64,000 nt of DNA from Coffea arabica (Eukaryota > Streptophyta > Magnoliopsida > Gentianales > Rubiaceae): positions 5,766,001 to 5,830,000 of the forward strand of contig NC_092329.1 of NCBI RefSeq assembly GCF_036785885.1, given 5' to 3'. The notes below the pieces were generated by a model. It had not been told where the DNA came from. It made no database searches and saw only the letters and a program-made list of their open reading frames with translations. This document shows positions 10,901-22,396 of the stretch, in pieces; positions within the stretch are counted from its first letter, which is position 1, and each line of letters begins with the position of its first letter. Both the position numbers and the translations under genes were made by a program.

Positions 10901-12879
10901 TTAATTAACGTGGCAGTAGGCTATTATGTTAAATCAAATACCCGACCGTTGATATCCAATTAATAAAATACTCATGAACAATTAATTCAGGAAACGTACG
11001 AATAGCAATAAGTTGGAAGAAATAATGAAAATTCGATTAGATGTTACAGATATTATGAACCGTGCTTTCGCGTCGACCTTCGGGTAGAGGAGAAATCTAG
11101 CCGCTCCTTATCATATCCATCTCGCGTGATTTAATTGAAACCATTCAATTAATTCCCGAAAAATTGGGAAAGATGAAACAACGAGGAAAACGAATAAAAG
11201 GGCTTAAGTATCTCTTGGTCTCTGTGTTTGTACTGGAGCAAGAAAGTAAAAGTAAAGCACTAGAGAAAGTCGGCTGCCAAAAGACAAGAGCCAAGCCGCC
11301 CGTAAGAAATTGTCTAATAGGAAGAGACAAAAGCTACAACTATGAAGGTCGCGTGATTCTGGCTTCTTAATTGCTGCCGAAGAGAAAAAAAGGAAAAGAA
11401 AACGTCTGACACTAAAAAGCAAAAGCTAATCTAATTACAAAGACGTAAATCTGGCTTTTTTCCTCTCTTTTGTAGCGGCGCCAGGAGAAATCCACGAAAG
11501 GTCAGGAGCAAAGCTTTTCTTTTTGGGGTTTTAATCCCATGCCTCTCGTGGTTCACGTGGACCCAACCTCCTAATTGCTCACTTTTTGCTGCCACCAAGC
11601 TCGCGGGTCCGGCTTTAGATATATCTCCTCACTTTCTGGCGTGGGCACGTCATGAAACAAAGAGTCTTTTGGAAATTTTTCTCGCGCGATCACTTTTAAC
11701 ACCAATCACCTACAATTGATACAAATATGAAATATGAGCAAATTCTCAATTCTTAGCATCATGAGTAGCCAAAATTAGGACAGAATAATAGTGCAAAATA
11801 TGCCCAATAATTGCTCTATCAGAATTAAATTGTTTTCTCTCTTCTAATACCAATTTTATATTATTTTTGTATTTGAATTGGGCTGATTGTTACTAGCTAA
11901 TTAGCTTTAGGGGTGGTTTCCGATATTTTGAAAACCTCAGTGAGATTGTCAAAAACCTCAGGGGAGGTTTCTGAAATTATCCCATAATTCTATCTACGTC
12001 TAATACTATTTATACTAAGAGGGTTGCTCACGATAAATGTTCTAACATTATCATACACCTCCTCTTATCCCTTCATTTGTATTTCTATCTTATTTACAGA
12101 ATCAAGATAATAGTATAAAAAATTCAATCCCATTGTACTATTGAATCATGACGTGCAGGAAAAAAGGAAGAAGTAAAGATAAAACGAATGAGTAGCACAG
12201 TATTCACCTTTAATCCATGCTTTAGACTAGCAGAAAATAATGCAAATTTTGTCAACAGCAAATGTTATCAGCGGGAACCGACACATCATCCGGAACAATG
12301 GAATGGGCACTCTCCCTGCTGCTCAACAATCCACAAGTTCTAAAGAAAGCCCAGCAAGAAATTGACGCGTACGCTGGCCAATCAAGGCTTATCAATGACT
12401 CGGACTTGGGTCAGCTGCCTTATCTTCATGCAATTATTAGTGAAACACTTCGCATTTGCCCGGTGGCCCCTATTCTGGTGCCTCATGTGTCATCCCAAGA
12501 GTGTTGTGTTGGAGGCTACAATATCCCCGGTGGCACGTTGCTGTTAGTGAACTTATGGGCAATGCAAAATGATCCCAAGGTTTGGGAAGAACCCACAAAA
12601 TTTAGGCCTGAGAGGTTTATAAGTTTGGAAGGGCAAAGAGATGGATTTGTGTTCATGCCATTTGGGTTTGGCCGAAGGGGATGTCCTGGCGAAAATTTGG
12701 CCATGAGCGTTGTGGGGTTGACATTGGGGTTGCTTATTCAATGTTTTGAGTGGGAAAGAGTTGGGGAAGAGTTGGTGGATATGACTGAAGGGGCAGGGCT
12801 TACCATGCCAAGGGCTAAAGAATTGATGGCCAAGTGTAAACCACGGCAAGAAATGGTCAAACTTCTTTCTCAATCGTGA
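7946..12879 (+). CDS. CYP81-family cytochrome P450 (505 aa, two exons)
   Basis: This gene encodes a haem-thiolate monooxygenase that would oxidise small specialised metabolites with electrons from P450 reductase at the ER membrane. Exon 1 (7946-8842, donor GTAAGT) encodes an N-terminal hydrophobic anchor, the hinge NLPPSPPLSLPIIGHLH and the C-helix motif WRNLRR. Exon 2 (12259-12879, acceptor CAACAG) encodes the I-helix AGTDTSSGTMEW with D307-T308, the K-helix ETLR motif, PERF, and the haem loop FGFGRRGCPG with Cys441. The 505 residues are normal for the family. An in-frame TTG at 7925 is not needed as a start; the ATG at 7946 gives a normal anchor. An AATAAA polyadenylation signal lies at 12999-13004. 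The 3.4-kb intron is swollen by a MULE. The substrate cannot be told from sequence; CYP81 members act on isoflavonoids, lignans and related compounds. Confidence 0.88.
9051..11983. mobile_element. non-autonomous MULE inside the CYP81 intron
   Basis: Terminal inverted repeats of about 75 bases begin with GGGATAATTTCAGAAACCTC at both ends. They are flanked by a nine-base target-site duplication with one mismatch (ACAATTCTA at 9042-9050, ATAATTCTA at 11984-11992). This is the Mutator-like signature. The 2.9-kb interior has no transposase; its short open frames look random. Part of the interior (about 10300-11830), with motifs such as GGCAAGTAGGGTCGATTCCA, looks like a second non-coding repeat nested in the element. 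Confidence 0.8.
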
Positions 12880-13937
12880 TTGGGATTTCAGAAGTTGGTA
12901 CCTCTAAGAAAAAAACCCATCGCAGTGATGACAACATTGTGAACAAAGTGTGCTTGTTTTGCCATTATTTTTGTGATTCTATACCTTCTTGTATGTGGAA
13001 TAAAGGATTTGATTAAAAGTTTAAAATACGGTTAGAGACACCTTATTTTAATTTAGTACGTTTTATTGTAGGAATAGATGCATATGCATACCTTTTTATT
13101 TTGATAGGTGAAAATAAAACAACAAAAAAAAGACTTACAAATATGTTAGATCTTCAATGTTCATGAATAAAACTCTCTCTCTTTTTTTTTCACTTTTACT
13201 TCCTTTTGGAAAAGAATTAAAACTCTTCTTTTTTTTTTTTACAGTTTTTTATTTGTTCATGATGTGGGAGGTCTATGTTCATTTGAAATCAAGAGCTCAC
13301 CCCAACTTTTGTAGAAACTAGAGGGGAAGTTAGTGTAGTTTACCAACAAGATACGTGTCTACTTACTTGAATAACCAGTAATAAGATTTAAGGAAGAAAA
13401 ACTTGGGCTACTCCAGTTAGCAATGCCCAAGTATCAAAAAATGAAGAGCCCAAATTCATGTGAAAATGTATACATGTTCTTGGTTAATTTCACAATAAAC
13501 TTGTAATCCTTTTTTTTGGCAATTCAAATTAAATTCCATTTTGCCTTTGGATATAACCAAGAGTTATGTCCCTTTTAATGAATCTAGTATATTTTGGAGG
13601 GCTTTACTACTTCAAATTTTTTTTTAAAAATTTTATCAGTAGTAATCATGAAAAATAAATCATTTTCAACTATGTAGTACTGAAAGAAACATGCGACAGA
13701 AAAGAGTGGCATCTCCATATATTTTCTGAGCGTCAAAATAAAATTATAAACTTTCTACCACTAACTCTTTTATCTAAACCATGCAATTTTGCGTGCATCA
13801 AAATAGCGTAATTATTCAGTTTTCGTGTAAGGAAATGAAAATCTTAGGACTTGCTAGGAAAAACATGGCGGTCTGGCTTCAGTGAAATATTTTTGCTAGA
13901 AAATGTCGACTAACTTACCTACCTTTTAATTCTTATA
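12880..13937. other. intergenic, 3' flank of the CYP81 gene
   Basis: After the polyadenylation signal near 13000 the sequence is AT-rich with poly(T)/poly(A) runs. No gene is seen. Confidence 0.6.
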
Positions 13938-14198
13938 CTCTTTTCGTCCCATTGAAAGTGTTATACTTTTATTTTAGAATGTCTCAAAATATTTGTTCTG
14001 TTAATAAAGTCAAAATATATTTTAGTCTCTCTCTTCAACATAGTTCATCTCTCTAATCATATACACGTTACCATTCAAATTCAAATGTTGAATTTGTAGG
14101 AATAAAATTGAAAAGAGAAGCACAAACATCACAATCAAACCACTATTTTTAAAAAGTTTGATTTTTGAAACAGAACCAAATAATTAGGACGGAAGGAG
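13938..14198. repeat. Stowaway-type MITE
   Basis: The ends CTCTTTTCGTCCCA and, on the other strand, CTCCTTCCGTCCTA are inverted repeats of the Stowaway type (CTCCCTCCGTCCC consensus). The element lies between TA dinucleotides (13936-13937 and 14199-14200). The 261-base body is AT-rich and non-coding. Confidence 0.8.
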
Positions 14199-14843
14199 TA
14201 TAAACTAAAATGAAAAAGGAAGTCTAGTGATAATTGAACCGTCAAATATCATAAACCTTTTCATAAAATTGCTGGCTGATCAGTATAGCAAGTAGATGAT
14301 GATGCTTGTGTAGTTGCTATCATCCTTAGGTATGAAATTTTTCATGAAGACCCCTTAGTAATAAGTTTCTGAATAGCTTCCCACAAAAGTTTCCGGGAGG
14401 TAAATTAACAATCTTTTGCATTACTTTGGCCCCGGAGACATGACAATAATATCTTAGACGAAAGAACTTAGCCCCGACAAATATCATGAACTTATTGACA
14501 ATAGGTGGCTTAATTTGTAAGAAATAAAAAATTATTTAAAAATAAGAAAAAAAAATTATTTAACGAAATGCAAGTAACATCTTGAACGATTTTTCCTTAT
14601 TAACTCACAAAGTTAAGTTCCACTGTGGTACTTGCCAATGGAACAAAGTTGACAGCAAATCTTGTTGGTTGAATGAGTCTCCTGACACAGCGTATTAAGC
14701 AATAAGCATTCATTGGTATACCCAAACCTATTACTCTGTATAAGTGTACGTATCATATTCACCCGTACCGTACGTCTCTTTCTACATTTAGACACTCCCA
14801 TATTTCTATATTAATTTCACTTTTGCTAAAGGATTACTGGGTA
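14199..14843. other. intergenic spacer
   Basis: This is AT-rich spacer between the MITE and the P450 scar, with no gene seen. Confidence 0.5.
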
Positions 14844-14891
14844 AAGTGTAAAGCACGGCAAGAAATGGTTAAACTTCTTTCTCAATTGTGA
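14844..14891 (+). pseudogene. CYP81 C-terminal scar, 16 codons
   Basis: The sequence reads KCKARQEMVKLLSQL followed by TGA. It is nearly the same as the last codons (KCKPRQEMVKLLSQS, TGA) of the gene ending at 12879. Nothing of the gene upstream remains. This is the footprint of a further duplicated CYP81 copy that was almost wholly deleted. Confidence 0.75.
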
Positions 14892-17677
14892 TTTGTGGGA
14901 CTGTTTAACTGTCAAAATTAATGTGAAAACGTATGAGAAAGTAGAATCCTCGAAATCCTTTATTTTTTCAAAATTTAGTTTTTTAAATACTAAAAATTTT
15001 TAAAAATACTCTAAAAAGTAATCTAAATTTTTTTAATGTTTAAAAAATATTCCAAAATATATTTTAAAAACTCTACTACTCTTAAATATTTCAAAATATT
15101 TTCTAAAAATATTTCAAAATATACTCTAAAAACTCTGCTACAGTAAAGTTTTCAAAAAATATCTCAAAAAACAGCTAATCCAAACGGAGTAATTGATAAA
15201 CCCTAAGACATTTAGATGGTGAAGAAAAAGTAAAATTAACACCACTCTTTTAACTGTTGGAATACTTTCAAGGTACTAAATTATACCTTCTGAGTACCAC
15301 TCGAAAGAAAGAAAAACAAGCCTTGGAAAGAAATAGTATCTAGAATAAATCTACTGCACAATTTGGGAATTATTCATCATTCGATCAAGTGATGAATAAA
15401 TCATACGCAAGTTCATGTATTAGCAGATTAATTATTGAATCTATTCATAAATCAGAGGATTGCGACACAAGGAAACTTGCAGAATTGGACAACTATATGG
15501 TCCCGAAGAAAAGAAATTGACTTGCTTCAAGATTTCCACAAACTTGGAGCGGGGGGCGAGTGGTGACGGACGACTAAGGAACTCAAGAAAGTTAAAATAG
15601 CCAATTACGCAAAGTTTTGGATCCATTAGTTGATTGACTGACTTCTATTGCTAGCCGGTCAATGCCCCCTTTTATAAATCAACAAGAACTTTTCCATGGA
15701 AAATGTGTCTCTCATTTTGGCCAAAATTTCCGAATCAATACCTTCAGTCTCCGGTCAAATGAAGTCGTAACTTGATAAGCTTACAAGACTTTCGTTTTCC
15801 TTCTAGAAAAAAAAAAAGAATAAAATAATTCCCTTGCCCTTCAACAACCTCAACAATAAGGTTCACTATGAGAGAAATTTTTTTTCCATCTAACACACTT
15901 ACGTTACTCCTAATTCATTGCATAAATACGTACAATCACAGTTATTGAACTTAGTATATTTTAGCAATTTTTTAAATTAATTATCTTATTTTTAAAAAAT
16001 TAATACCTGAGACTCTTATTAACGAGTGTCGACTGAATACCTGATATCAAACCGATCGATGCTGTAGATAGAGAATGGTTGTTTGCATGGAAACCAAATC
16101 TTTTTTTTTTTTTTTTTATTTGCTCCTTCCCCTCTTATACAACCACCATATGTAGAAAGTTGAGTTCTTGGAATCCTCCAGTGACACAGGTATGCTGGTA
16201 AGCAAAGCACTTGAATATCTTCCAGAAGAAAGATATGTCGCGCAGCCTTAATTGACGAAGTAATCTCGTCAACTTTTTTTTTAAAAATTTTGTACTGTAT
16301 AGAAATTCCCCGGAGTTGGAGGGGCAGTTGCTTCTAATCAAAATATGCTTCACACTTCACGCCACACGCACACGGTTAGGACCAGAAGTCTCATATGCCC
16401 TTTTCGGTGCATTTCGTCTAAATTCTTTTGTAGCGTGAGAATTTATTTATTTATTTATTTTTTAAAAATGGCTACCTATTTTTATTGCTTAATTAACGAT
16501 GCTTTCGGTGCGTTTGAGTTTTCAAGAAAATGAATTTGAAGAGTAACAAACATTAAGATTATTTGAAATATATTATTTTTTTTAAAAATACTGTATGAGA
16601 TAAAAAGTTGATGCACTGACAGTATATACACTTTTATCATTATTAGATGCATGACACATAATTTGAATTTAAATTTGAAACTCAAATTTTGCATATGTGT
16701 CGTATATCCAACCGTAATAGTGTATACATCGTTAGTATACATAAGATTTACTCTTTGAAGTTTTAATCTATCCTTTGGTTTCCCATTCTCGTGACAAAAG
16801 CACAGCTGCGCGAATCAGTAAAATTGGACGTAGTAATTTGCTGTAATGTGCAAAACCGAACTTACCTCCATTTAGGGTTCTTGTCTATAGATTGACCATG
16901 TGGTTCGGCAACACTTTTAGTGCAAAAATTTTCAGCATGCAACAGTCGTCCATAGCTTAAGTGAGTTAGGCGCAGCACATTGTTTGGCCCCGTTCCATAT
17001 GACTTCATTTCGTTGCCAACTTTTCTTGGAGGACTGGAATCTCATTAAATAGATCCAGCACGATTGGTCCACGACAATTATTTGGTTCTGCTTTGCTGTC
17101 GTGAACTTGTGCATTGATTCTGTGCTTTAATTTCTCTTGATTTGTAGAAAATTTGCTAGTTTTTAACTGCAAGATTTTGTTACTCCGAAGATTTTTAATT
17201 TTTATGCAGGAAAAAAAAACGCACTTCCAAACTCTGGGTACAATATTTGAAAAAAAAAAAGGGTAGATGACAGGTAAGCTAAGTAGTGGTTTAGTGCCAC
17301 TATTGAAATGTAAAAACCTCCAACCCTACACTTTTCCGACCCATGCACCGCTCCCCGTGCCCGAACCCAAGAAGATTTGTACAAGAAAACAGAAAAACTT
17401 TGGTGGGGTCTTGCTCGCACTAATTTGTCACGATTAAATGTATTCTTGTTTAAAAAATTCATGCAGATGTGTAGTGCATTCGTCTGATCTGGTGGTGATT
17501 TAATCCTCTTCGAATTATTCTTGAACCTCTTCAGGTCCTATTCCTCCTCCATACTATAGGAAGTTATCGTATCGAAAAAAAAAAAAACAGAAAAATCTCA
17601 ACTCATTAGCCTTATTTAATTTGATTTGAAGCATAATTTTCTTGAAGAAGAGGGGCCGGGCCACACTGATTGTATTA
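14892..17677. other. AT-rich intergenic spacer
   Basis: At 14980-15200 the DNA is built of short A/T words ending in GCTAATCCAAACGG, like the end of a hAT-type MITE whose other end is not resolved. A TATT run lies near 16441. No coding region is supported, and the short open frames have no family resemblance. Confidence 0.5.
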
Positions 17678-18431
17678 GAGCATCCACAATACTATTACAC
17701 TTTGTGGAGTGTAATCCACATGCCACGTCAGCATTCCACTTTCTCCTCTTTTATTACACTTTCACTCACAATGGATTACACTCCACAAGGTGTAATAGCA
17801 TGGGTCCACAATTAATCAAATATTTATTTTAATAATGCATAACTCATATCCCATAAATAAATAAAGTAATTTTTAAAACTAATTTTGTTATTTTTAAAAA
17901 ATAAAGTACTAACTTTCGTTAAATTTTGTACATTTTGAATTTTTTTATTTTCTAAAAATGATATTATTAATTTTTAAGTTTGAATAATATATCTTTTTCT
18001 ATGTTTCAAAAATAATATATTGTTATTTTTTAAAAAATAATTATGTAGGAAATTAAACAAATATTTGATACTTCAAATGCGAAGATATCATAATAATTCA
18101 TACTTAATTAATAATTCGGAATGTAATTAGTTGAACTCCATAACATAATATTACATAAGTTAAATCAAATAAAATACAAATAATAACAAAATGAATACTA
18201 ATTTTCATTGTCATTGCCTTCGAATCGTTCCCAAATATGCTCGACCAAGTCTGATCGAAGTTGATCGAAGTCTGATCCCAAATATGCTTTGTGCTGGAAT
18301 TTTATCGTTGCCATAGGGCTCACATTCAATGGATTACACGCATCATACATGTGATGCGTGTAATCTCCATGACACGGCTCCAGCGGTGTAATGGCTCCCC
18401 ATTACTGATTACACCCCCATTGGAGCTGCCC
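17678..18431. mobile_element. non-autonomous PIF/Harbinger element
   Basis: The ends GAGCATCCACAAT and, reversed, GGGCAGCTCCAAT form imperfect terminal inverted repeats. They are flanked by the three-base target TTA (17675-17677 and 18432-18434), which is typical of PIF/Harbinger. On the minus strand near 18265-18198 the sequence reads QLRSDLVEHIWERFEGNDNE followed by N and a stop. That is the C-terminus of a Harbinger transposase, so this 754-base element derives from an autonomous copy by internal deletion. Internal GTGTAAT-containing repeats lie near both ends. Confidence 0.85.
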
Positions 18432-18434
18432 TTA

Positions 18435-18709
18435 TGTATAGTATAGCTCGTAATGGTTTTAATCTACTCATAACAAATTCACTCTCCCAAACTCAAAAGT
18501 CATCTTTGTATATAGAATTTAGCCAACGATTATAATTGCACATTTTAATAGGAAGTTTCATAGGCTGGCTGTCAATTGCAACCTTACAAGAAAACGAGAT
18601 GAAGACCACTCAGAGTCACAAGTCCAACAATAAATCCACTAACTCTCATTAATTAAACCCCATCCATCATTCAATCCCAAATAAACCAGCAAGAAATCCG
18701 CAACTATCC
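18435..18709. promoter_or_regulatory. upstream region of the CYP81 gene at 18710
   Basis: This is the 275-base spacer between the Harbinger element and the ATG. The element therefore sits in the putative promoter. No clear TATA box is seen. Confidence 0.35.
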
Positions 18710-21370
18710 ATGGAAGCCTTGTGTCTCTACCTTCCACTTTTCCTAGCATTATACATCTTCACCAAGCACTTCCTCAACAAAATCCGAAACCTTCCACCTA
18801 GTCCCATCCTTAATCTCCCCGTCCTCGGCCACCTCCTCCTCATCAAGAAGCCTCTTCACCGAGGCCTAGCCAAGATTTCCAACCGTCATGGCCCGGTCCT
18901 CCTCCTGGAATTCGGCTCACGCCCAGTCCTCCTTGTCTCCTCCCCTTCCGCAGCCGAAGAATGCCTCAACAAGCACGACATCGTTTTCGCCAACCGCCCG
19001 CGTCTGCTGGCTGGAAAACATCTGGGATACAATTATACCTCAATGGCATGGACGTCCTACGGGGATCACTGGAGAAATCTACGGCGGATAGCTTCACTGG
19101 AGATCTTGTCTTCCCACAGGCTTCAAACGCTTCACGGGATACGTGTTGATGAAGTAAAATTGATGCTGAAAAGGCTGCTTTCAGCTTCAGAAAACAAGAA
19201 AAGCGTGGATATGAAGGCCCTTTTCTTTGAGCTGATGTTGAACGTGATGATGAGGATGATTGCTGGGAAGAGGTACTATGGGGAGAATGTTGGGGAAGTT
19301 GAGGAGGCTAAGAGGTTCAGGGAGATTGTAGAGGAGACGATGAGAATTGGTGGAGCTTCGAATATGGGAGATTTCTTGCCGGTTTTGAGGTGGTTAAAAG
19401 TGGGAAAGACGGAGAAGGCCTTGAGGGTTTTGCAGGAGAATAGGGATCAATTCATGCAGGAGTTGATCAAGGGATTTAGGAGTGCAAAAGATGCAGAAAA
19501 TGGTGGCGGCGATGCAGGGGAAACAGGGGAAAAGAAGAAAACGTTGATTGAAGTTTTGTTGACCCTACAACAGAAGGAACCTGAGTATTACAAGGATGAA
19601 ATCATTAGAAGCCTAATGCTGGTATGGTTACTCTGATAAAATCCTTTCTGGTTCTTCTTCTTATTTTTTTTCCGGAAACGATAATGAATTATATTAACTT
19701 GTGTAAAAATTTACACCTAATGAGCAAAGGCTCAAGCTGCACTATACAAGTGTCTTCGACACTGAGGATTTAACCATTCCTCATCAAAAAATATGCTTAG
19801 CGCATAAAAACTGAGGTTAGCTAAGCTATTCGTCACTTCCCCCTAGCTAAAACAAATGAGCATTCCACAAACATTGAGCTTAAATCGTAGATGTCCTCAA
19901 TATGAGAATGAAGTCGAATGTCCGTAGCCCTTTTGGTTTCTATCATCTTCAAAAGCTGTCGCTGTGTGATTGCTACTTGAATTCTCCTCCATTGCTGCTC
20001 CCTTGCCTTTATCATTGCTAGCTTGATGGCCACTGCAGTATCCATGAGAATGTTCCCTGTGCTATATTCCTTTACTGCCCATGTAGCTAGCACTTGATCA
20101 TTTCCCCTCACTGCCACTATGCCTATTCCCATCTGACTTGCTTTTCTCTGAGTGTCAAAAGCTAGGCAAATGGTTATAGGACTTTCAGTACTTGTGGTTA
20201 CTGCCTGCTGCACTACAGCTTCTGTTGTTTTTGGAATGCTCATCTGGTTCTTCTTCTTATTAATGTACCTAATTTGTTATCATTTCTATGTTTCCCTAGA
20301 AAATGTCAAACTTCGATTAAGGACAAATTAATAGAAATTGAAAGTAATTCGAAGATTAAGTGACTAAATCTAGATGGCCAAAATCTGCTTTCTTTGAGTA
20401 TAATGCATAACATTACTTCAGTTGTCTTATAGTAATTGAATTGCTTTCATTATTGTGCAATAAGTTATGATGAATAAGAAAAATTCACTGGTACAGTCCA
20501 AGAATAGAGTTGACCGCATGGTGTGAACAGGAGTAGATCCCAACGTATTGGGCTGGGGGCCTACTTTTCTTCGGTGTTGGCATTTGACAGTGAAGCAGAA
20601 AGAAAGTATGATGTCTAGCCAACCGATGTCTAAAGTTGGTTGATGACTTTAGAAGCAAATGTCATTGATCATGCTCTTCATTCTAGCGTTTACCACTTTC
20701 TTCTTCTTTTCCCAAGTGCATTTCACCATTGACCACTTTCGTATTGCAGGTTTTACTAGCAGCAGGTACCGATACATCAGTGGGAACTATGGAGTGGGCA
20801 TTGTCACTAATGCTGAACAATCCATCAACTTTGGAGAAGGCACAAGCAGAAATTGACAGAATCATAGGAAAAGAACGTTTATTAGATGAATCAGATGTGG
20901 CTAATCTATCCTATCTCCGGTGCATAATTAGTGAAACATTGAGGATGTTTCCAGCAGGGCCTTTATTAATTCCCCACGAATCCTCCGAGGAATGTGTGGT
21001 TGGGGGTTACCGTGTCCCTGGGGGGACAATGTTGATGGTCAATTTGTGGGCTATCCAAAATGATTCCAAGAATTGGGAGGATCCAAGAAAATTCAAGCCT
21101 GAAAGATTTGAAGGGCTTGAAGGGACTAGAGATGGCTACAAATTAATGCCTTTTGGTTCTGGTAGAAGAGGTTGTCCTGGGGAGGGATTGGCCATGCGCA
21201 TGGTTGGATTTGCTTTGGGATCAATTATTCAGTGCTTTGATTGGAGCAGAATCAGCGAGGAGATGGTAGATTTAGCTGAGGGGCCTGGACTGACTATGCC
21301 TAAAGCTCAACCCTTAGTCGCCAACTGTCAAGCACGACCTGGAATGATCAGTCTTCTTTCTCAAATTTAG
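18710..21370 (+). CDS. CYP81-family cytochrome P450 (510 aa, two exons)
   Basis: This gene encodes an ER-anchored P450 monooxygenase. Exon 1 (18710-19621, donor GTATGG) encodes the anchor MEALCLYLPLFLALYIF, the hinge NLPPSPILNLPVLGH and WRNLRR. Exon 2 (20750-21370, acceptor TTGCAG) gives AAGTDTSVGTMEW with D312-T313, the ETLR motif, PERF and the haem loop FGSGRRGCPG with Cys446, ending in a TAG. All key P450 residues are present and the 510-residue length is normal. A glycine-rich loop (GGGDAGETG) near residue 265 differs from the paralogues. The 1.1-kb intron carries a LINE tail. The last codons and the 3' flank are duplicated at positions 1-821. The substrate is unknown; the closest sister in the window by eye is the gene at 7946-12879. 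Confidence 0.9.
19666..20242 (-). mobile_element. 5'-truncated LINE tail in the CYP81 intron
   Basis: A perfect 19-base target-site duplication (TCTGGTTCTTCTTCTTATT, 19647-19665 and 20243-20261) encloses a minus-strand insert. The insert has a short poly(T) at its left end, equivalent to a 3' poly(A). Its minus-strand frame (20243-19833) resembles the RNase H (RVT_3-like) tail of plant LINEs, with AFDTQRKASQMGIGIVAVRG and DTAVAIKLAMIKAREQQW. The enzymatic upstream parts are absent. The insertion lies well inside the intron and does not touch the splice sites. Confidence 0.85.
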
Positions 21371-22084
21371 ACTGCGACGAGGATGTATCTTGACTCTTGA
21401 GAAAGGGTGGGCACTATTTTCCGCGTCTAATTCTTGTTTGAAGAAAAAATATGTACTAGTAAAAAAAAATCTTGTTTTATATATTTCGCTTGTTTCTTTA
21501 AGGGAAAAAAATGATGGAGTAATTTACTTTATAGTAGTTGGTATTTGATGACGCCAATTTTTAAATTTCCTTGTTTTAAGTTGGAATTTTCACAGCACAA
21601 TAATTATACCTTGCAACTCCTAACCGAAAATGACTCAACCATATATTTATTCATTCCCCTAATGTCCACGCTAAGCAATATCTTAGTTGGCAACTTCTTG
21701 ATCGGAAAAGTCAAGTTTTCTCTAATGTTGATAATCAATGAGAGATAAAAAAAATGAGTATGTAAAAAGTCTATCTATTTGGACAACCCTTCTTAAGACA
21801 TATTTCAGATAAAAAATACAAGATTAATTAGAACAAATAAATATAAAGAAGGGCAGGTAAGATTAAATAGGCAAAAATATATAAATAAAAGGAAGAATAA
21901 TAATTATAGTATGTGTGTGTATATATATATAAAATAGATTAGATAAATTTAAATATGTTAACGAGTGCCTAATGAATACCCGAAGAAATCGAAAATATGA
22001 AGATTTTTTTCCGTAGAAAAACTCGAATATGAGACGTCTCAGTTGCACTCCGTCCCTATAACCGCCCAACCAATCCCTTCCCTT
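21281..22084 (+). repeat. segmental duplication, right copy
   Basis: This is homologous to 1-821 in the same orientation. It includes the last codons of the CYP81 gene and its 3' flank. The homology ends at CCCTTCCCTT in both copies (811-820 and 22075-22084), after which the two flanks are unrelated. Confidence 0.85.
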
Positions 22085-22396
22085 TAGTCCCTGATCACAA
22101 AGATTGCTAGATGGTAAAGCAGCAGCCTTATCCGAGTTGTTGAATCAATCAAGTCCGTGGACTCTATTTCTTCCTTTGAGAGTTGATGGAGATGTTGAGC
22201 CCCTGTTGTGAGTTGTCAACTTCATTTATTGTGACGCTTAAGTAGCACCAGCTGAGGTTTTATTTACTCCATTAGTTAGATTATAAAATTGTGTAAACCT
22301 TGAATCAAGAGTCCTGGATTCTGGTAACCATGATCATAGTTTAATTACTACCAAAGAGAGAACAGAGAATCAATTGTGTTTGCAAGAAACAGAGAA
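22085..22396. other. intergenic, upstream of the UGT
   Basis: This spacer precedes the glycosyltransferase start at 22397. I see no repeat or assignable promoter element. Confidence 0.5.

Noticed and set aside
11145-11422. short open frames on both strands in the P450 intron
   Set aside because: They lie inside a non-coding MULE interior, overlap in three frames and resemble no family.
16482-16742. possible inverted-repeat element around ATTTGAATTTAAATTTGAAA
   Set aside because: It is only short A/T palindromic words. The outer ends do not form a convincing terminal inverted repeat.
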